Part shown: one piece after another, positions 8,262 to 16,891 of the stretch | Position numbering within the stretch: position 1 is the stretch's first letter | Layout: each line of letters begins with the position of its first letter | Notes under the pieces: generated by a model | Told to the model about the DNA's origin: nothing | The model's database searches: none | Seen by the model: only the letters and a program-made list of their open reading frames with translations | Program-made: the position numbers and the translations under genes | Assembly: GCA_028866435.1 (NCBI GenBank) | Contig: JAGWIC010000015.1 | Span: forward strand, 1 to 44,498 | Origin: Lysobacteraceae bacterium | GTDB taxonomy: Bacteria; Pseudomonadota; Gammaproteobacteria; Xanthomonadales; Rhodanobacteraceae | DNA: 44,498 bases | Direction: 5' to 3'

Positions 8262-9752
8262 TCACGCCTTGGCGCGGCCGCCCTGGCGCTTGCGCTCCAT
8301 CCGGCGCAGGAACTCCTGCATGACACGCAGATAGAGTTCATCGCCCAGTTTCGCGTCCTCGACGCCGGCGTCGATCGACGGGTTGTCGTTCACCTCGATC
8401 ACCACCGGCCGCTCGCCGACCTGCTTGAGGTCCACGCCATAGAGGCCGTCGCCGATCGGCTGGGTCGCCTTCAGCGCCAGCTTGACGACATCGGCCGGCG
8501 CCTCGCGCACGGCGATGGTCTCGAAGCCGCCGCTCCTGGCCGTACCCTTGGCGCCGTGATTGTAGATCTGCCAGTGGCCGCGCGACATGTAGTACTTGCA
8601 GGCATACAAGGCCTCGCCGTTGAGCACGCCGATGCGCCAGTCGAACTCGGTATAGAGGTATTCCTGCGCCAGCAGCAGGGCGCTGTGCTGGAACAGGCCG
8701 CTCGCCGCCTGCGCCAGCGCGGCCTCGTCCTCGACCTTGACCACGCCGCGCGAGAACGAGCCGTCCGGAATCTTCAGCACCAGCGGAAATCCGAGCTTGG
8801 CGACGACTTCCTTCATGCCCTTGGCGTCGTCGCGGTAGAGGATTTCGGTGCGCGGCACGGCCAGCTTGCGCGCCACCATGACGTCGTTGAGGAAGATCTT
8901 GTTGGTGCAACGCAGGATCGAGGTCGGGTCGTCGAACACCACCATGCCTTCCTTTTCGGCGCGGTGCGCGAACCGGTAGGTGTGGTTGTCGCTGGCGGTG
9001 GTCTCGCGGATGAACAGGCCGTCGTATTCGGCCAGCTTCTGGTAGTCGTTCTTGCCGATCGGATCGACCTCGATGCCGAGCGTCTTGCCCGCGGCGATGA
9101 ACGCCTTCAGCGCCTTCTTGTTGGACGGCGGCATCGCCTCCTTCGGGTCGACCAGCATCGCGATGTCGTAGCGGAACAGCTTGCGCGCGCGCGGCTTGCG
9201 CCACAGCTTGCGGGAGAAGCGGTCGAGTTCCTCGGCAAACGCATCCTCCTGCGCGTCGTCCAGGGTCTGCAGCCCCACCGGCTTGATCGAACTGACCTGC
9301 CACACGCGATCGCGCTCGAACTCGATCCGCAGCAGCGGGCAGGGGAACATTTCGAAGACCTGGCGGGCCAGGTCCTGCAAGGCCGGATACGCCGTTTCGC
9401 CGAAGTAGACCAGGATGCCGAAGTCGGTGGTGTCGCGCCCGCCGGCGGGCAGGAAATGGGTCAGCTTCTGGTTCAGGTCCTCGATGTCGAGGCCGTACAG
9501 CGAACGCCGGCGCAGATCGTTGACCGTGCGCACCGACGGCATCACCCGATGCCCGCGCGCTTCGGCCAGCAGCGAGACGTAATAGCCGGTGCCGAGGTAC
9601 TTGTAGCTGCGGCACAGGTTCAGCACATGGGCGCGCTCCTCGTCGGCGCCGACCGGCGTGCGCAGGTAGTCCATCGCGCTCATCACGTCGACGGAGGGAT
9701 AGTAGGAGCCCCAATCCGAGGCTTTTTCGACAACGATGACCAGGCGGGTCAT
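8262..9752 (-). CDS. RimK-like ATP-grasp ligase with N-terminal RLAN-type domain
   Basis: A 496-residue protein. The C-terminal part is a RimK-type ATP-grasp: the lysine strand and loop FPLVLKIPDGSFSRGVVKV, AQEYLYTEFDWRIGVL, and the metal-binding EVNDNPSIDAG. About 270 N-terminal residues before it (MTRLVIVVEKASDWGSYYPS, then LGTGYYVSLLAEARGHRVMP) match what I recall as the RimK-like ATP-grasp N-terminal (RLAN) domain. Such enzymes join a carboxylate to an amine using ATP, like RimK adding glutamate to ribosomal protein S6. The substrate here is unknown. The start was set at MTRLV, with GAGAGG 4 bases upstream; the frame is open to 9848. A GNAT gene lies divergently 215 bp away. Confidence 0.9.
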   Translation of the reverse strand: MTRLVIVVEKASDWGSYYPSVDVMSAMDYLRTPVGADEERAHVLNLCRSYKYLGTGYYVSLLAEARGHRVMPSVRTVNDLRRRSLYGLDIEDLNQKLTHFLPAGGRDTTDFGILVYFGETAYPALQDLARQVFEMFPCPLLRIEFERDRVWQVSSIKPVGLQTLDDAQEDAFAEELDRFSRKLWRKPRARKLFRYDIAMLVDPKEAMPPSNKKALKAFIAAGKTLGIEVDPIGKNDYQKLAEYDGLFIRETTASDNHTYRFAHRAEKEGMVVFDDPTSILRCTNKIFLNDVMVARKLAVPRTEILYRDDAKGMKEVVAKLGFPLVLKIPDGSFSRGVVKVEDEAALAQAASGLFQHSALLLAQEYLYTEFDWRIGVLNGEALYACKYYMSRGHWQIYNHGAKGTARSGGFETIAVREAPADVVKLALKATQPIGDGLYGVDLKQVGERPVVIEVNDNPSIDAGVEDAKLGDELYLRVMQEFLRRMERKRQGGRAKA

Positions 9753-9967
9753 GACACCTCTCGGGCTGGGCGACGCGCGCCGCGTACCGGGCCGGACACG
9801 GCGCGGCGTGCAAGGCGCGCAGTTTGGCACAGGGCCGGGCAGGCACAACCGGTGGCACTGAAGCCCAACTAAACGTGACCGGCACCGCCGCGCGGCCCGG
9901 GTCGCCGCCTGCTACAGTCCGCGCGGCCGCCCCGCCCGCCCTGCCCGCCACGGAACCCGCGCAACAC

Positions 9968-10441
9968 ATGCACCCGCCCCCAGCCACCGCCCAAGTGCGC
10001 GTTCGCCGCGCCGAAATTTCCGATCTCGACGACCTGGTCGCGCTCGAACTGCGCACCTTCGACGGTGACCGCATGAGTCGCGACCAGTATCGGCGCCATC
10101 TCGACAGCGATACCGCCCGCGTGCTGGTGGCCAGCGCCAACCATCGGAATTTTCTCGGCACCGCGGTGGTGTTCTTCCGCAAGCGTAGCCGGGTGGCGCG
10201 GCTGTACTCGCTGGCCAGCCAGCCCGAGGCGCGCGGCAAGGGCATCGGCACCGCCCTGGTGGAGGGCGCCGAAGCCGCGGCCCGCCAGCGCAAGTGCCAC
10301 GCCCTGCGGCTGGAGGTGCGCGCCGACAACGCGGCCGCCATCGCGCTCTACCAGCGCCTGGGCTATGAACGCATCGGGCTGCTGAAAACGTATTACGAAG
10401 ACGGCGCCGATGGCTGGCGCTACGAGAAGCGGCTCGACTGA
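9968..10441 (+). CDS. GNAT-family N-acetyltransferase (RimI-like)
   Basis: A 157-residue acetyltransferase covering one GNAT fold. The acetyl-CoA pyrophosphate loop is ARGKGIGTAL (residues 88-97). The C-terminal NAAAIALYQRLGYERIGLLKTYY is typical of RimI/ArgA-type members that acetylate alpha-amines. The start at MHPPPATAQ excludes a low-complexity upstream extension open to 9824. The divergent ATP-grasp ligase suggests that the two act on one peptide or metabolite, an association I recall for RLAN-type ligases; this is inference. Confidence 0.9.
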   Translation: MHPPPATAQVRVRRAEISDLDDLVALELRTFDGDRMSRDQYRRHLDSDTARVLVASANHRNFLGTAVVFFRKRSRVARLYSLASQPEARGKGIGTALVEGAEAAARQRKCHALRLEVRADNAAAIALYQRLGYERIGLLKTYYEDGADGWRYEKRLD

Positions 10442-10457
10442 AGGCCGCTGCCGAGGC

Positions 10458-11147
10458 TCACCCGCCCAGCGGCTGGCTGATCCTGCGCGCGGTGGCCCGG
10501 TCCGGTCGCGCCACCAGCGCGCCGGTGCGCAGCAGGCTCACCGCGTAGTGGCCCTGGTCGACCAGCGGCAGGTACACGCCGCTGCCGTAGACGGTATCGA
10601 CCTCGGGCAGCCATTGCGGGTATTTCCGGGCGAGCCGGAGCAGGTCGAACGCGCCGGCTTCGCCGAACCCGATCACCGTGCGCGGTGCGCTCATCTCCTG
10701 GGCGGGATCGTCATAACGCCCGGACAGGCGGTCCAGTCGATACAGCGGCGGCAGGCCGGCCAGCAGCGCCGGCAGTTTCCACTTCAGCACGACCGCCTCG
10801 ATCCGCCAGTCGTCACCCGCCAGCTGCACCTGGCGGGTGCTGCCGTCGGGCCAGCTCAGGGTGAGCGCCCAGCGCTGCGGCGACAGGATATGCGCGTCGA
10901 TGTCGACCACGGCGGCCTCGCCACCGAGCAGGCGGTAACCGCGCAAGGCAACGCCGCCACCGGCCAGCACCAGGGTCACGGCAAGGCTGGACAGGCACAG
11001 CAGGGCACGCCAGCTGGCGGCGACGTGGTGGCGCGCCCGCAGATGGCCGCGCAACGGGATCAGTTGCACCAGCGTCAGCAACAGGAAAACGCCGGCCAGC
11101 ACCAGCAGTACGGTCATCGGCATGCGCAGCAGTGCGCTCCAGTCCAT
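10458..11147 (-). CDS. two-helix membrane protein of unknown function
   Basis: A 229-residue protein starting at MDWSALLRMP, with AGGA 8 bases upstream; ATG at 11156 is an alternative. Two transmembrane helices come first (MTVLLVLAGVFLLLTLVQL and ALLCLSSLAVTLVLAGGGVAL). A soluble domain follows (GYRLLGGEAAVVDIDAHIL, then LSWPDGSTRQVQLAGDDWR). Relatives in Xanthomonads have, as I recall, been labelled cation/multidrug efflux pump, but nothing here resembles a transporter core, so that label should not be trusted. It is divergent from lptM. Confidence 0.8.
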   Translation of the reverse strand: MDWSALLRMPMTVLLVLAGVFLLLTLVQLIPLRGHLRARHHVAASWRALLCLSSLAVTLVLAGGGVALRGYRLLGGEAAVVDIDAHILSPQRWALTLSWPDGSTRQVQLAGDDWRIEAVVLKWKLPALLAGLPPLYRLDRLSGRYDDPAQEMSAPRTVIGFGEAGAFDLLRLARKYPQWLPEVDTVYGSGVYLPLVDQGHYAVSLLRTGALVARPDRATARRISQPLGG

Positions 11148-11258
11148 CGTGTTCATCCTCACGCCGGCCTGCGCCGTCGAAACGCCCATCATAGCGGCGC
11201 CGTCAGGCGCCGCCGCGGCCGCGTCGCTATACTGCGGCGGTCCCGAGGAAGTCCTGCC

Positions 11259-11429
11259 ATGCGCCGATCCCTGCTGCTGTTGCTGTTCGTTGCCGTCGCC
11301 GCCCTGCTCGCCGGATGCGGCAACAAGGGGCCGTTGGTGCTGCCGCCGACCAAGCCGCTGCCCGCGCCCGCGGCCGCCGCCACGGTCGCACCCGCCAGCA
11401 GTGCCCGGCCGACCGCCGGCCAGCCCTGA
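11259..11429 (+). CDS. lptM: LptM/YifL-type small lipoprotein
   Basis: A 56-residue lipoprotein with a signal peptide ending in the lipobox LLAGC, then CGNKGPLVLPP, the short conserved motif of the YifL/LptM family. A proline/alanine-rich tail follows. E. coli LptM (YifL) binds the LptD-LptE translocon and helps LptD oxidative maturation. The order lptM-dapF-DUF484-xerC matches E. coli, which supports the assignment. GAGGA precedes the ATG, and TATACT (11228-11233) is a possible -10. The gene is too short to be found by length alone. Confidence 0.88.
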   Translation: MRRSLLLLLFVAVAALLAGCGNKGPLVLPPTKPLPAPAAAATVAPASSARPTAGQP

Positions 11430-11440
11430 GGCGGCCGCGG

Positions 11441-12301
11441 GTGCAACTGCACTTTTCCAAGATGCATGGCATCGGCAACGACTTTGTCGTGCTGGATTGC
11501 CGCGAGCACGCGTTCGCCCTGGACCCGACCCAGATCCGCGCCCTGGCCGACCGTCATACCGGCGTGGGTTTTGACCAGTTGCTGAGCGTGGAGCGGCCAC
11601 GCGATCCCTCGTGCGCGTTCTATTACGGCATCTGGAACGGCGACGGCTCGCCCTCCGGCCAGTGCGGCAATGGGGTGCGCTGTGTCGCGGCCTGGCTGCA
11701 TCGCGCCGGCGCGCTGGCCCTGGGCCGCAGCGTGCGGATCGAGAGCCCGTCCGGGCCGGTGACGGTGCGCTTGTCCGCTCCGCTGGAAGTCACCGTGGAC
11801 ATGGGCGAACCGGTGTTTGAACCGGCCCGCATTCCGTTCGTCGCGGCCGCCGCCGCGGCCAGCTACGAGATCCAGCTCGGCCAGCAGGCCCTGCGGATCG
11901 GCGCGGTGTCGATGGGCAACCCGCATGGGGTGCTGGCGGTGGCCGACCTGGACGACCCCTCGCTGCAACGGCTCGGCCCGGCGCTGACCACGCACCCGCG
12001 TTTCCCCGCACAGGCCAACGCCGGTTTCGTGCAGCTGCTGGGACGGACCCGCCTGCGCTTGCGGGTGCACGAGCGCGGCGCCGGCTGGACCCTGGCCTGC
12101 GGCACCGGCGCCTGCGCGGCGATGGCGGTGCTGCACCAGCGCGGCGAGGTCGACGACCAGGTGCAGGTCGACTTGCCCGGCGGCACGCTGCGCATCGACT
12201 GGCCCGGCCCCGGCCATACGCTGTGGATGACCGGCCCGGCCGCCTTCGCGTTCGAGGGCGAATGGCCGGTTCCCGACCCGGCCACGCTTCGCGAAGGTTG
12301 A
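11441..12301 (+). CDS. dapF: diaminopimelate epimerase
   Basis: A 286-residue enzyme that converts LL- to meso-diaminopimelate for lysine and peptidoglycan. The two catalytic cysteines are visible: Cys75 in GQCGNGVRC and Cys220 in ACGTGACA. The start KMHGIGNDFVVLD is typical. The GTG at 11441 is the start, placing VQLHF before SKMHGIGN; no other start fits. It follows lptM by 11 bp. lysA, which lies between these genes in pseudomonads, is absent here. Confidence 0.96.
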   Translation: MQLHFSKMHGIGNDFVVLDCREHAFALDPTQIRALADRHTGVGFDQLLSVERPRDPSCAFYYGIWNGDGSPSGQCGNGVRCVAAWLHRAGALALGRSVRIESPSGPVTVRLSAPLEVTVDMGEPVFEPARIPFVAAAAAASYEIQLGQQALRIGAVSMGNPHGVLAVADLDDPSLQRLGPALTTHPRFPAQANAGFVQLLGRTRLRLRVHERGAGWTLACGTGACAAMAVLHQRGEVDDQVQVDLPGGTLRIDWPGPGHTLWMTGPAAFAFEGEWPVPDPATLREG

Positions 12302-12383
12302 AGCGCGCGCGCGTCCATCGCACACTGCGGCGGGAAGGCCGGCTCGCCCGCTTGCCTCGTCACCGTTCGAAGGATGCCTGCGC

Positions 12384-13070
12384 ATGACCGCAACCCTGCT
12401 CGACGACGCCACCCAGGCCCGCGTGGTGGCGGCTTATCTGAAACGCCATCCGGAATTCCTCAGCGAGTATCCCGAGCTGGCGGCGAAGCTGACGATGCCG
12501 CGGGAGCAGGGGCCGGTGTCCTCGCTGGCGATCTACCAGATGCAGAGCCTGCGCGACAAGAATGCCGAGCTGGAGCGCCAGCTGGCCGAACTGGTCGGCA
12601 TCGCGGCGGAAAACGAACGGCTGATGGAACGCGTGCACGGCCTCACGGTGGCCTTGCTGCGCGCGAACACGCTGGAGGTGACCGCGCGCACGGTGGTCGC
12701 CAAGCTGAGCGCCGATTTCCATACCGAGCAGGTGCGCCTGCTGCTGTTCGGCGACGAGCCGCAGATGCCGCGCGCCGACTGGCTGCAGCAGGTTCCCGGC
12801 GGTGCGGCGGAGCTGCCGGAGTTCGCCGATTTCCTGAACAAGGGCGAGCCCAGCTCCGGCCGCCTCTCCGCGGACAAGCTCAGGCGCCTGTTCGCCGGCC
12901 AGGCGGAGGGGATCCAGTCGGTGGCGATGATGCGGCTGGGCAATGCCGGCATCCTGGCGATCGGCAGCACCGACCCGAACCGCTTCCAGCCCGGCATGGG
13001 CACGCTGTTCCTGAAGATGATCGCCGCCACGGTCACCGCCGCGCTGGCGCGCGCGCGGGATGTCGCCTGA
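12384..13070 (+). CDS. DUF484 family protein
   Basis: A 228-residue protein of the DUF484 family: N-terminal [21 protein letters not shown], a coiled coil (about residues 52-85, [20 protein letters not shown]) and a GAF-like C-terminal domain. The family almost always sits between dapF and xerC, and its role is unknown. It overlaps the xerC start by 11 bp, so the two are translationally linked. Confidence 0.93.
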   Translation: MTATLLDDATQARVVAAYLKRHPEFLSEYPELAAKLTMPREQGPVSSLAIYQMQSLRDKNAELERQLAELVGIAAENERLMERVHGLTVALLRANTLEVTARTVVAKLSADFHTEQVRLLLFGDEPQMPRADWLQQVPGGAAELPEFADFLNKGEPSSGRLSADKLRRLFAGQAEGIQSVAMMRLGNAGILAIGSTDPNRFQPGMGTLFLKMIAATVTAALARARDVA

Positions 13071-13965
13071 GCCGCGCATGACCGCGCAAGGCCAGGTCGA
13101 TGCCTGGCTCGGGCGGCTGGCCAGCGAACGGCAGGCCTCGGCGCACACGGTTGCCGGCTACCGTCGCGACCTGGCCAAGCTGCTGCGCTTCATGCTGCAG
13201 CACCGGCTCGAGTCGTTCGATGCGCTGGACCCCAACCTGATGCGCGGATTCATCGCCGCCGAGCATCGTGCCGGGCTGGCGCCGAAGAGCCTGCAGCGGC
13301 TGCTGTCGTCGTGCCGCAGCCTGTTCCGGCAGCTCCGCCGGGAAGGCCTGCTGGCCAGCGACCCCATGCTCGGCGTGCGCGGCCCCAAGGTGCGGCGCAA
13401 GCTGCCCCAGGTACTGGATGTCGACGAGGCCGCTGCCCTGGTCGAAACCGACAGCGGCGGCAAGCTGGCCGTGCGCGACCGCGCGATGCTGGAGCTGTTC
13501 TATTCCAGCGGCCTGCGGCTGTCCGAGCTGGTCGGCCTGCGCTGGTTCGCGCTGAACCTCGACGAGGGCGAGGTGCGCGTGCTGGGCAAGGGCAACAAGA
13601 CCCGTATTGTGCCGGTCGGACGCCACGCGGTCGGCGCACTGCGCGCACTGGGCGCGGAGCAGGGCATGGCGCCGGAGGCGCCGGTGTTCCGCGGCCGCGG
13701 CGGGGCGCCGATCAATCCGCGCACGATCCAGCTGCGGATGGCCACGCTGGCACGCCAGCAGGGCATCCCCAAGCACATCCATCCGCATCTGCTGCGGCAT
13801 ACCTTTGCAAGCCACATGCTGGAATCCTCCGGCGACCTGCGCGCCGTGCAGGAACTGCTCGGCCACGCCGACATCGCCACCACCCAGATCTACACCCATC
13901 TCGATTTCCAGCATCTGGCCAAGGTCTACGACAGCGCCCACCCGCGGGCCAGGCGCAAGCCGTAG
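13060..13965 (+). CDS. xerC: tyrosine recombinase XerC
   Basis: A 301-residue site-specific recombinase that, with XerD, resolves chromosome dimers at dif. All catalytic residues are present: Arg153 (SGLRLSEL), Lys177 (GKGNKTR), His243 and Arg246 (HPHLLRHTF), His269 (ELLGHADI) and nucleophile Tyr278 (TQIYTHLD). The N-terminal SAM-like domain spans about residues 10-95. ATG at 13060 overlaps the DUF484 gene; ATG at 13078 is an alternative. The stop codon TAG is part of a REP element (13962-13992), so the last residues border inserted DNA. Confidence 0.96.
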   Translation: MSPEPRMTAQGQVDAWLGRLASERQASAHTVAGYRRDLAKLLRFMLQHRLESFDALDPNLMRGFIAAEHRAGLAPKSLQRLLSSCRSLFRQLRREGLLASDPMLGVRGPKVRRKLPQVLDVDEAAALVETDSGGKLAVRDRAMLELFYSSGLRLSELVGLRWFALNLDEGEVRVLGKGNKTRIVPVGRHAVGALRALGAEQGMAPEAPVFRGRGGAPINPRTIQLRMATLARQQGIPKHIHPHLLRHTFASHMLESSGDLRAVQELLGHADIATTQIYTHLDFQHLAKVYDSAHPRARRKP

Positions 13966-13992
13966 GCGCCCGCTGGCGGGCGATGCTTGTGC
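13962..13992 (+). repeat. REP element overlapping the xerC stop codon
   Basis: It begins with GTAG and contains GCCCGCTGGCGGGC, an imperfect hairpin, followed by GATGCT. It matches the element at 16739-16769 in about 28 of 31 bases. GTAG-headed REPs of this kind are mobilised by REP-associated tyrosine transposases in other gammaproteobacteria. The TAG of the GTAG head is the xerC stop. Confidence 0.8.
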
Positions 13993-14089
13993 CGCCGGTC
14001 CGGACGACGACGACGGCCCAGCGCCATTGAAGCCACCCCCCGTCGGCCCCACCTCGGACGACTCAGGCACAGTCAGCAGCGGAGCGCCC

Positions 14090-14623
14090 ATGGAATCGTT
14101 TCACGCCACCACCATCGTCTGCGTGCGTCGCGAAGGCCGCGTCGTGATCGGCAGCGATGGCCAGGTCACCCTGGGCAATACGGTGATGAAGGCCAACGCG
14201 CGCAAGGTGCGCCGCTTGGGCAAGGGCGACGTGGTGGCCGGCTTTGCCGGCGCCACCGCCGATGCGTTCACCCTGTTCGAGCTGTTCGAGGAAAAACTGA
14301 CCAAGCACGGGCACAACCTCACCCGCGCCGCGGTGGAGATGGCCAAGGAGTGGCGCACCGATCGCCGCCTCGGCAAGCTCGAGGCGATGCTGGCGGTGGC
14401 CGACAAGGACGCCTCGCTGCTGATTTCCGGCAACGGCGACGTACTCGAGCCGGAACACGGCCTGATCGCCATCGGCTCGGGCGGCCCGTTCGCCCAGTCG
14501 GCCGCGCTGGCACTGATGGAGAACACCGACCTGGACGCCCGCACGATCGTCGAGAAGGCGCTGAAGATCGCCGGCGACATCTGCATCTACACCAATCACA
14601 ACGTGTCGATCGAAGAACTGTGA
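14090..14623 (+). CDS. hslV: HslV peptidase subunit of the HslUV protease
   Basis: A 177-residue N-terminal-nucleophile threonine peptidase that forms the double-ring core of the HslUV (ClpQY) protease. The motif [20 protein letters not shown] holds the catalytic threonine after a short leader, MESFHA, which must be removed. Relatives in Xanthomonads and Burkholderia carry similar leaders. [11 protein letters not shown] and [16 protein letters not shown] end the protein as expected. GGAG lies 5 bases before the ATG, which fixes the start within a longer open frame. Confidence 0.96.
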   Translation: MESFHATTIVCVRREGRVVIGSDGQVTLGNTVMKANARKVRRLGKGDVVAGFAGATADAFTLFELFEEKLTKHGHNLTRAAVEMAKEWRTDRRLGKLEAMLAVADKDASLLISGNGDVLEPEHGLIAIGSGGPFAQSAALALMENTDLDARTIVEKALKIAGDICIYTNHNVSIEEL

Positions 14624-14687
14624 TCCGGGATCGTGGCTTCGGGTTTCGTCAACGCCCGCAGCTCCGACCTCGCGCCACGGCCAGCTC

Positions 14688-14708
14688 TTTCCCAATCCCC
14701 AATCCCGG
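14688..14708. repeat. short AATCCC tandem repeat
   Basis: CCCAATCCCCAATCCC lies in the 92-bp gap between hslV and hslU. From memory, similar G-rich/C-rich repeats are scattered in Xanthomonadales intergenic regions. No function is evident. Confidence 0.45.
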
Positions 14709-14715
14709 CGAAGCC

Positions 14716-16062
14716 ATGAGCGAACTCACCCCCCGCGAAATCGTCCACGAACTCGACCGCTACATCATCGGCCAGCACGACGCCAAGCGCGCCGTGGCGG
14801 TGGCGCTGCGCAGCCGCTGGCGGCGCATGCAGCTGGAGCCGGGCATGCGCGAGGAAGTGACGCCGAAGAACATCCTGATGATCGGCCCCACCGGGGTGGG
14901 CAAGACTGAGATCGCGCGACGCCTGGCGACGCTGGCGAACGCGCCGTTCGTCAAGGTCGAGGCGACCAAGTTCACCGAGGTCGGCTACGTCGGCAAGGAT
15001 GTCGAATCGATTATTCGCGACCTCGCCGACGTGGCCTACAAGCTGACCCGCGAGCAGGCGGTCAAGCGCGTGCGCAGCCAGGCCGAGGACCGTGCCGAAG
15101 ACCGCATCCTCGACGCCCTGCTGCCGCGCCGGCAGGTGCCGACCGACTGGAACCACGACCCGACGTCGTCCGCACCGGGCATCGAGAGCGACACCCGCCA
15201 GAAGCTGCGCAAGCAGCTGCGCGAGGGCGCCCTCGATGAACGCGAGATCGAGCTGGAGATTGCCACCAATGTCGGCGTGGAAATCATGTCGCCCCCGGGC
15301 ATGGAGGAAATGGGCGCGCAGTTGCGGCAGATGTTCCAGAACATCGGCGGCGGCAAGACGCAGAGCCGCAAGCTGGCGATCAAGCTGGCGCGACCGCTGC
15401 TGATCGAGGAGGAGGCCGGCAAGCTGCTCAACGACGACGAGCTGCGCGCGCAGGCGATGGAATCGGCCGAACAGAACGGCATCGTGTTCCTCGACGAGAT
15501 CGACAAGGTGGCGCAGCGTGGCGGCGACCATGGCCACGCCGGGGTCAGCCGCGAGGGCGTGCAGCGCGACCTGCTGCCGCTGGTCGAGGGCTCCACCGTG
15601 TCGACCAAATACGGCCCGATCAAGACCGACCACATGCTGTTCATCGCCTCGGGCGCGTTTTCGCTGGCCAAGCCCTCCGATCTGATCCCCGAGCTGCAGG
15701 GTCGACTGCCGATCCGGGTCGAGCTTTCGGCGCTGAGCGTGGACGACTTCAAGCGCATCCTGCGCGAACCGCACAATGCCTTGACCAAGCAGTACACGGC
15801 CTTGCTGGCCACCGAGGGCGTGCAGCTGGAATTTACCGAGGACGGCATCGACCGGCTGGCCGAGGTGGCGTTCCAGGTGAACGAACGCACCGAGAACATC
15901 GGCGCCCGCCGGCTGCACACCGTGATGGAGCGCCTGCTGGAACAAATATCCTACGAAGCCGCGGACAAATCCGGCGAAAAGTACCTTATCGACGCCGAAC
16001 AGGTCGGCAACACGCTTGGCGGCCTGGTTTTGAACGAAGACCTCAGCCATTACATCCTGTAA
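14716..16062 (+). CDS. hslU: HslU ATPase subunit of the HslUV protease
   Basis: A 448-residue AAA+ unfoldase that feeds substrates to HslV. Walker A is GPTGVGKT (residues 57-64) and Walker B is [11 protein letters not shown]. The I domain spans roughly residues 110-240 and is helical and charged. The pore motif is GYVG, and the sensor region is [17 protein letters not shown]. The C-terminus LSHYIL is the conserved tail that inserts into HslV. The start at [10 protein letters not shown] fits the family. Confidence 0.97.
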   Translation: MSELTPREIVHELDRYIIGQHDAKRAVAVALRSRWRRMQLEPGMREEVTPKNILMIGPTGVGKTEIARRLATLANAPFVKVEATKFTEVGYVGKDVESIIRDLADVAYKLTREQAVKRVRSQAEDRAEDRILDALLPRRQVPTDWNHDPTSSAPGIESDTRQKLRKQLREGALDEREIELEIATNVGVEIMSPPGMEEMGAQLRQMFQNIGGGKTQSRKLAIKLARPLLIEEEAGKLLNDDELRAQAMESAEQNGIVFLDEIDKVAQRGGDHGHAGVSREGVQRDLLPLVEGSTVSTKYGPIKTDHMLFIASGAFSLAKPSDLIPELQGRLPIRVELSALSVDDFKRILREPHNALTKQYTALLATEGVQLEFTEDGIDRLAEVAFQVNERTENIGARRLHTVMERLLEQISYEAADKSGEKYLIDAEQVGNTLGGLVLNEDLSHYIL

Positions 16063-16085
16063 ATAAGCGACCTGCCCGGATCTGC

Positions 16086-16099
16086 TAAAATCCACGCCG
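16086..16099 (+). promoter_or_regulatory. extended -10 promoter for a leaderless GTG start
   Basis: TGCTAAAAT is an extended -10 with its hexamer at 16086-16091. Transcription from it should begin at about 16098-16099, which is the GTG start codon of the next gene. No ribosome-binding site is present, so the mRNA may be leaderless. Confidence 0.55.
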
Positions 16100-16719
16100 T
16101 GAGCAACATTATCGAATTGAAGAACACCGGCCAGCGTGCCCAGCTGCGCGAAGCGCAGGACAAGCAGAGCCTGGTGAGGTTGTGGCGCGAGGATCTCGAG
16201 CACGGCAGTTTCTGCGGCTACGTGGGCGGCGTCGGGCGTGAGTTTTTCCTGCTCTGGGTGGTCGGCGACGGCATTACCTACGATGGCATGTACGTGATGC
16301 GCCATCGCGACATCTCCGAGCTGGAGTCGCCGGACAAGCACCACCTGTTCTTCGAGAAAGCGCTGGCGCTGAAGCACATCCTGCCGCGCCCGCCGCGCGG
16401 CTTTCCGCTGGACAATATCCGCGAAGTGATCCAGGCCGCGGGCGCGCAGGCGCCGGTGATCGGCGTGCACGTGGACAGCGAGGACGAGGCCGAAGTCTGC
16501 TACATCGGCCGGCTGGTCGGCGTCGAGGAGGACGGCTTCCACCTGCAGGAACTCAGCCCCGACGCGGAGTGGATGCTGGAGGCCTCGTTCTTCTCCTGGG
16601 ACGAGGTATCCACGGTCAGCATGGAGGACAGCTACGCGCAGTCGCTGCTGGCCGTGGCCGGCGCGGCACCGGCACTGCTACCGGGCGACAGCGGCATCGG
16701 TCGCGCGCCCTCGCCCTGA
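16099..16719 (+). CDS. conserved protein of unknown function
   Basis: A 206-residue soluble protein starting with GTG (VSNIIELKNTG). I do not recognise a named family. It has an N-terminal charged helix (LREAQDKQSLVRLWREDLE), a beta-rich segment (SFCGYVGGVGREFFLLWVVGDGITYDGMYVM), and a second repeat-like beta segment (VCYIGRLVGVEEDGFHLQELSPDAEW). The acidic, WD-rich strands could form two small barrel-like domains. There is no signal peptide or membrane segment. It follows hslU by 36 bp but seems to have its own promoter. Confidence 0.8.
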   Translation: MSNIIELKNTGQRAQLREAQDKQSLVRLWREDLEHGSFCGYVGGVGREFFLLWVVGDGITYDGMYVMRHRDISELESPDKHHLFFEKALALKHILPRPPRGFPLDNIREVIQAAGAQAPVIGVHVDSEDEAEVCYIGRLVGVEEDGFHLQELSPDAEWMLEASFFSWDEVSTVSMEDSYAQSLLAVAGAAPALLPGDSGIGRAPSP

Positions 16720-16738
16720 GATCGCCCCCTGTGCGGGT

Positions 16739-16826
16739 GTAGGAGCCCGCTGGCGGGCGATGCTCCTGCTCTGATGTCGCTATTGGAAAATCCATACGAC
16801 AGCATCGCCCGCGAGCGGGCTCCTAC
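16739..16826. repeat. pair of inverted REP elements (BIME-like)
   Basis: A rightward copy at 16739-16769 starts GTAGGAGCCCGCTGGCGGGC. An inverted copy at 16801-16826 ends GCGAGCGGGCTCCTAC. About 31 bases separate them. Each can form a hairpin, and the pair can form a larger cruciform. It lies between two rightward genes and may act as an mRNA 3' stabiliser or terminator. No transposase gene is near. Confidence 0.85.
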
Positions 16827-16891
16827 GCGCGGCGCGGCCAGCAGGTAAGCTCAGCGGATTCATGCCGAAAGTCCGCAAGCGGGGAGCATCC

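Noticed and set aside
8229-9872. Plus-strand open frame of 547 codons opposite the ATP-grasp gene
   Set aside because: The minus strand encodes clear ATP-grasp motifs; the plus frame has shadow-type composition and no known domain.
14596-16542. Minus-strand open frame of 648 codons opposite hslU
   Set aside because: It is the complement of hslU and the next gene, with no recognisable family.
16801-16831. CRISPR repeat
   Set aside because: Only two inverted copies with one spacer; structure and GTAG head fit REP elements.
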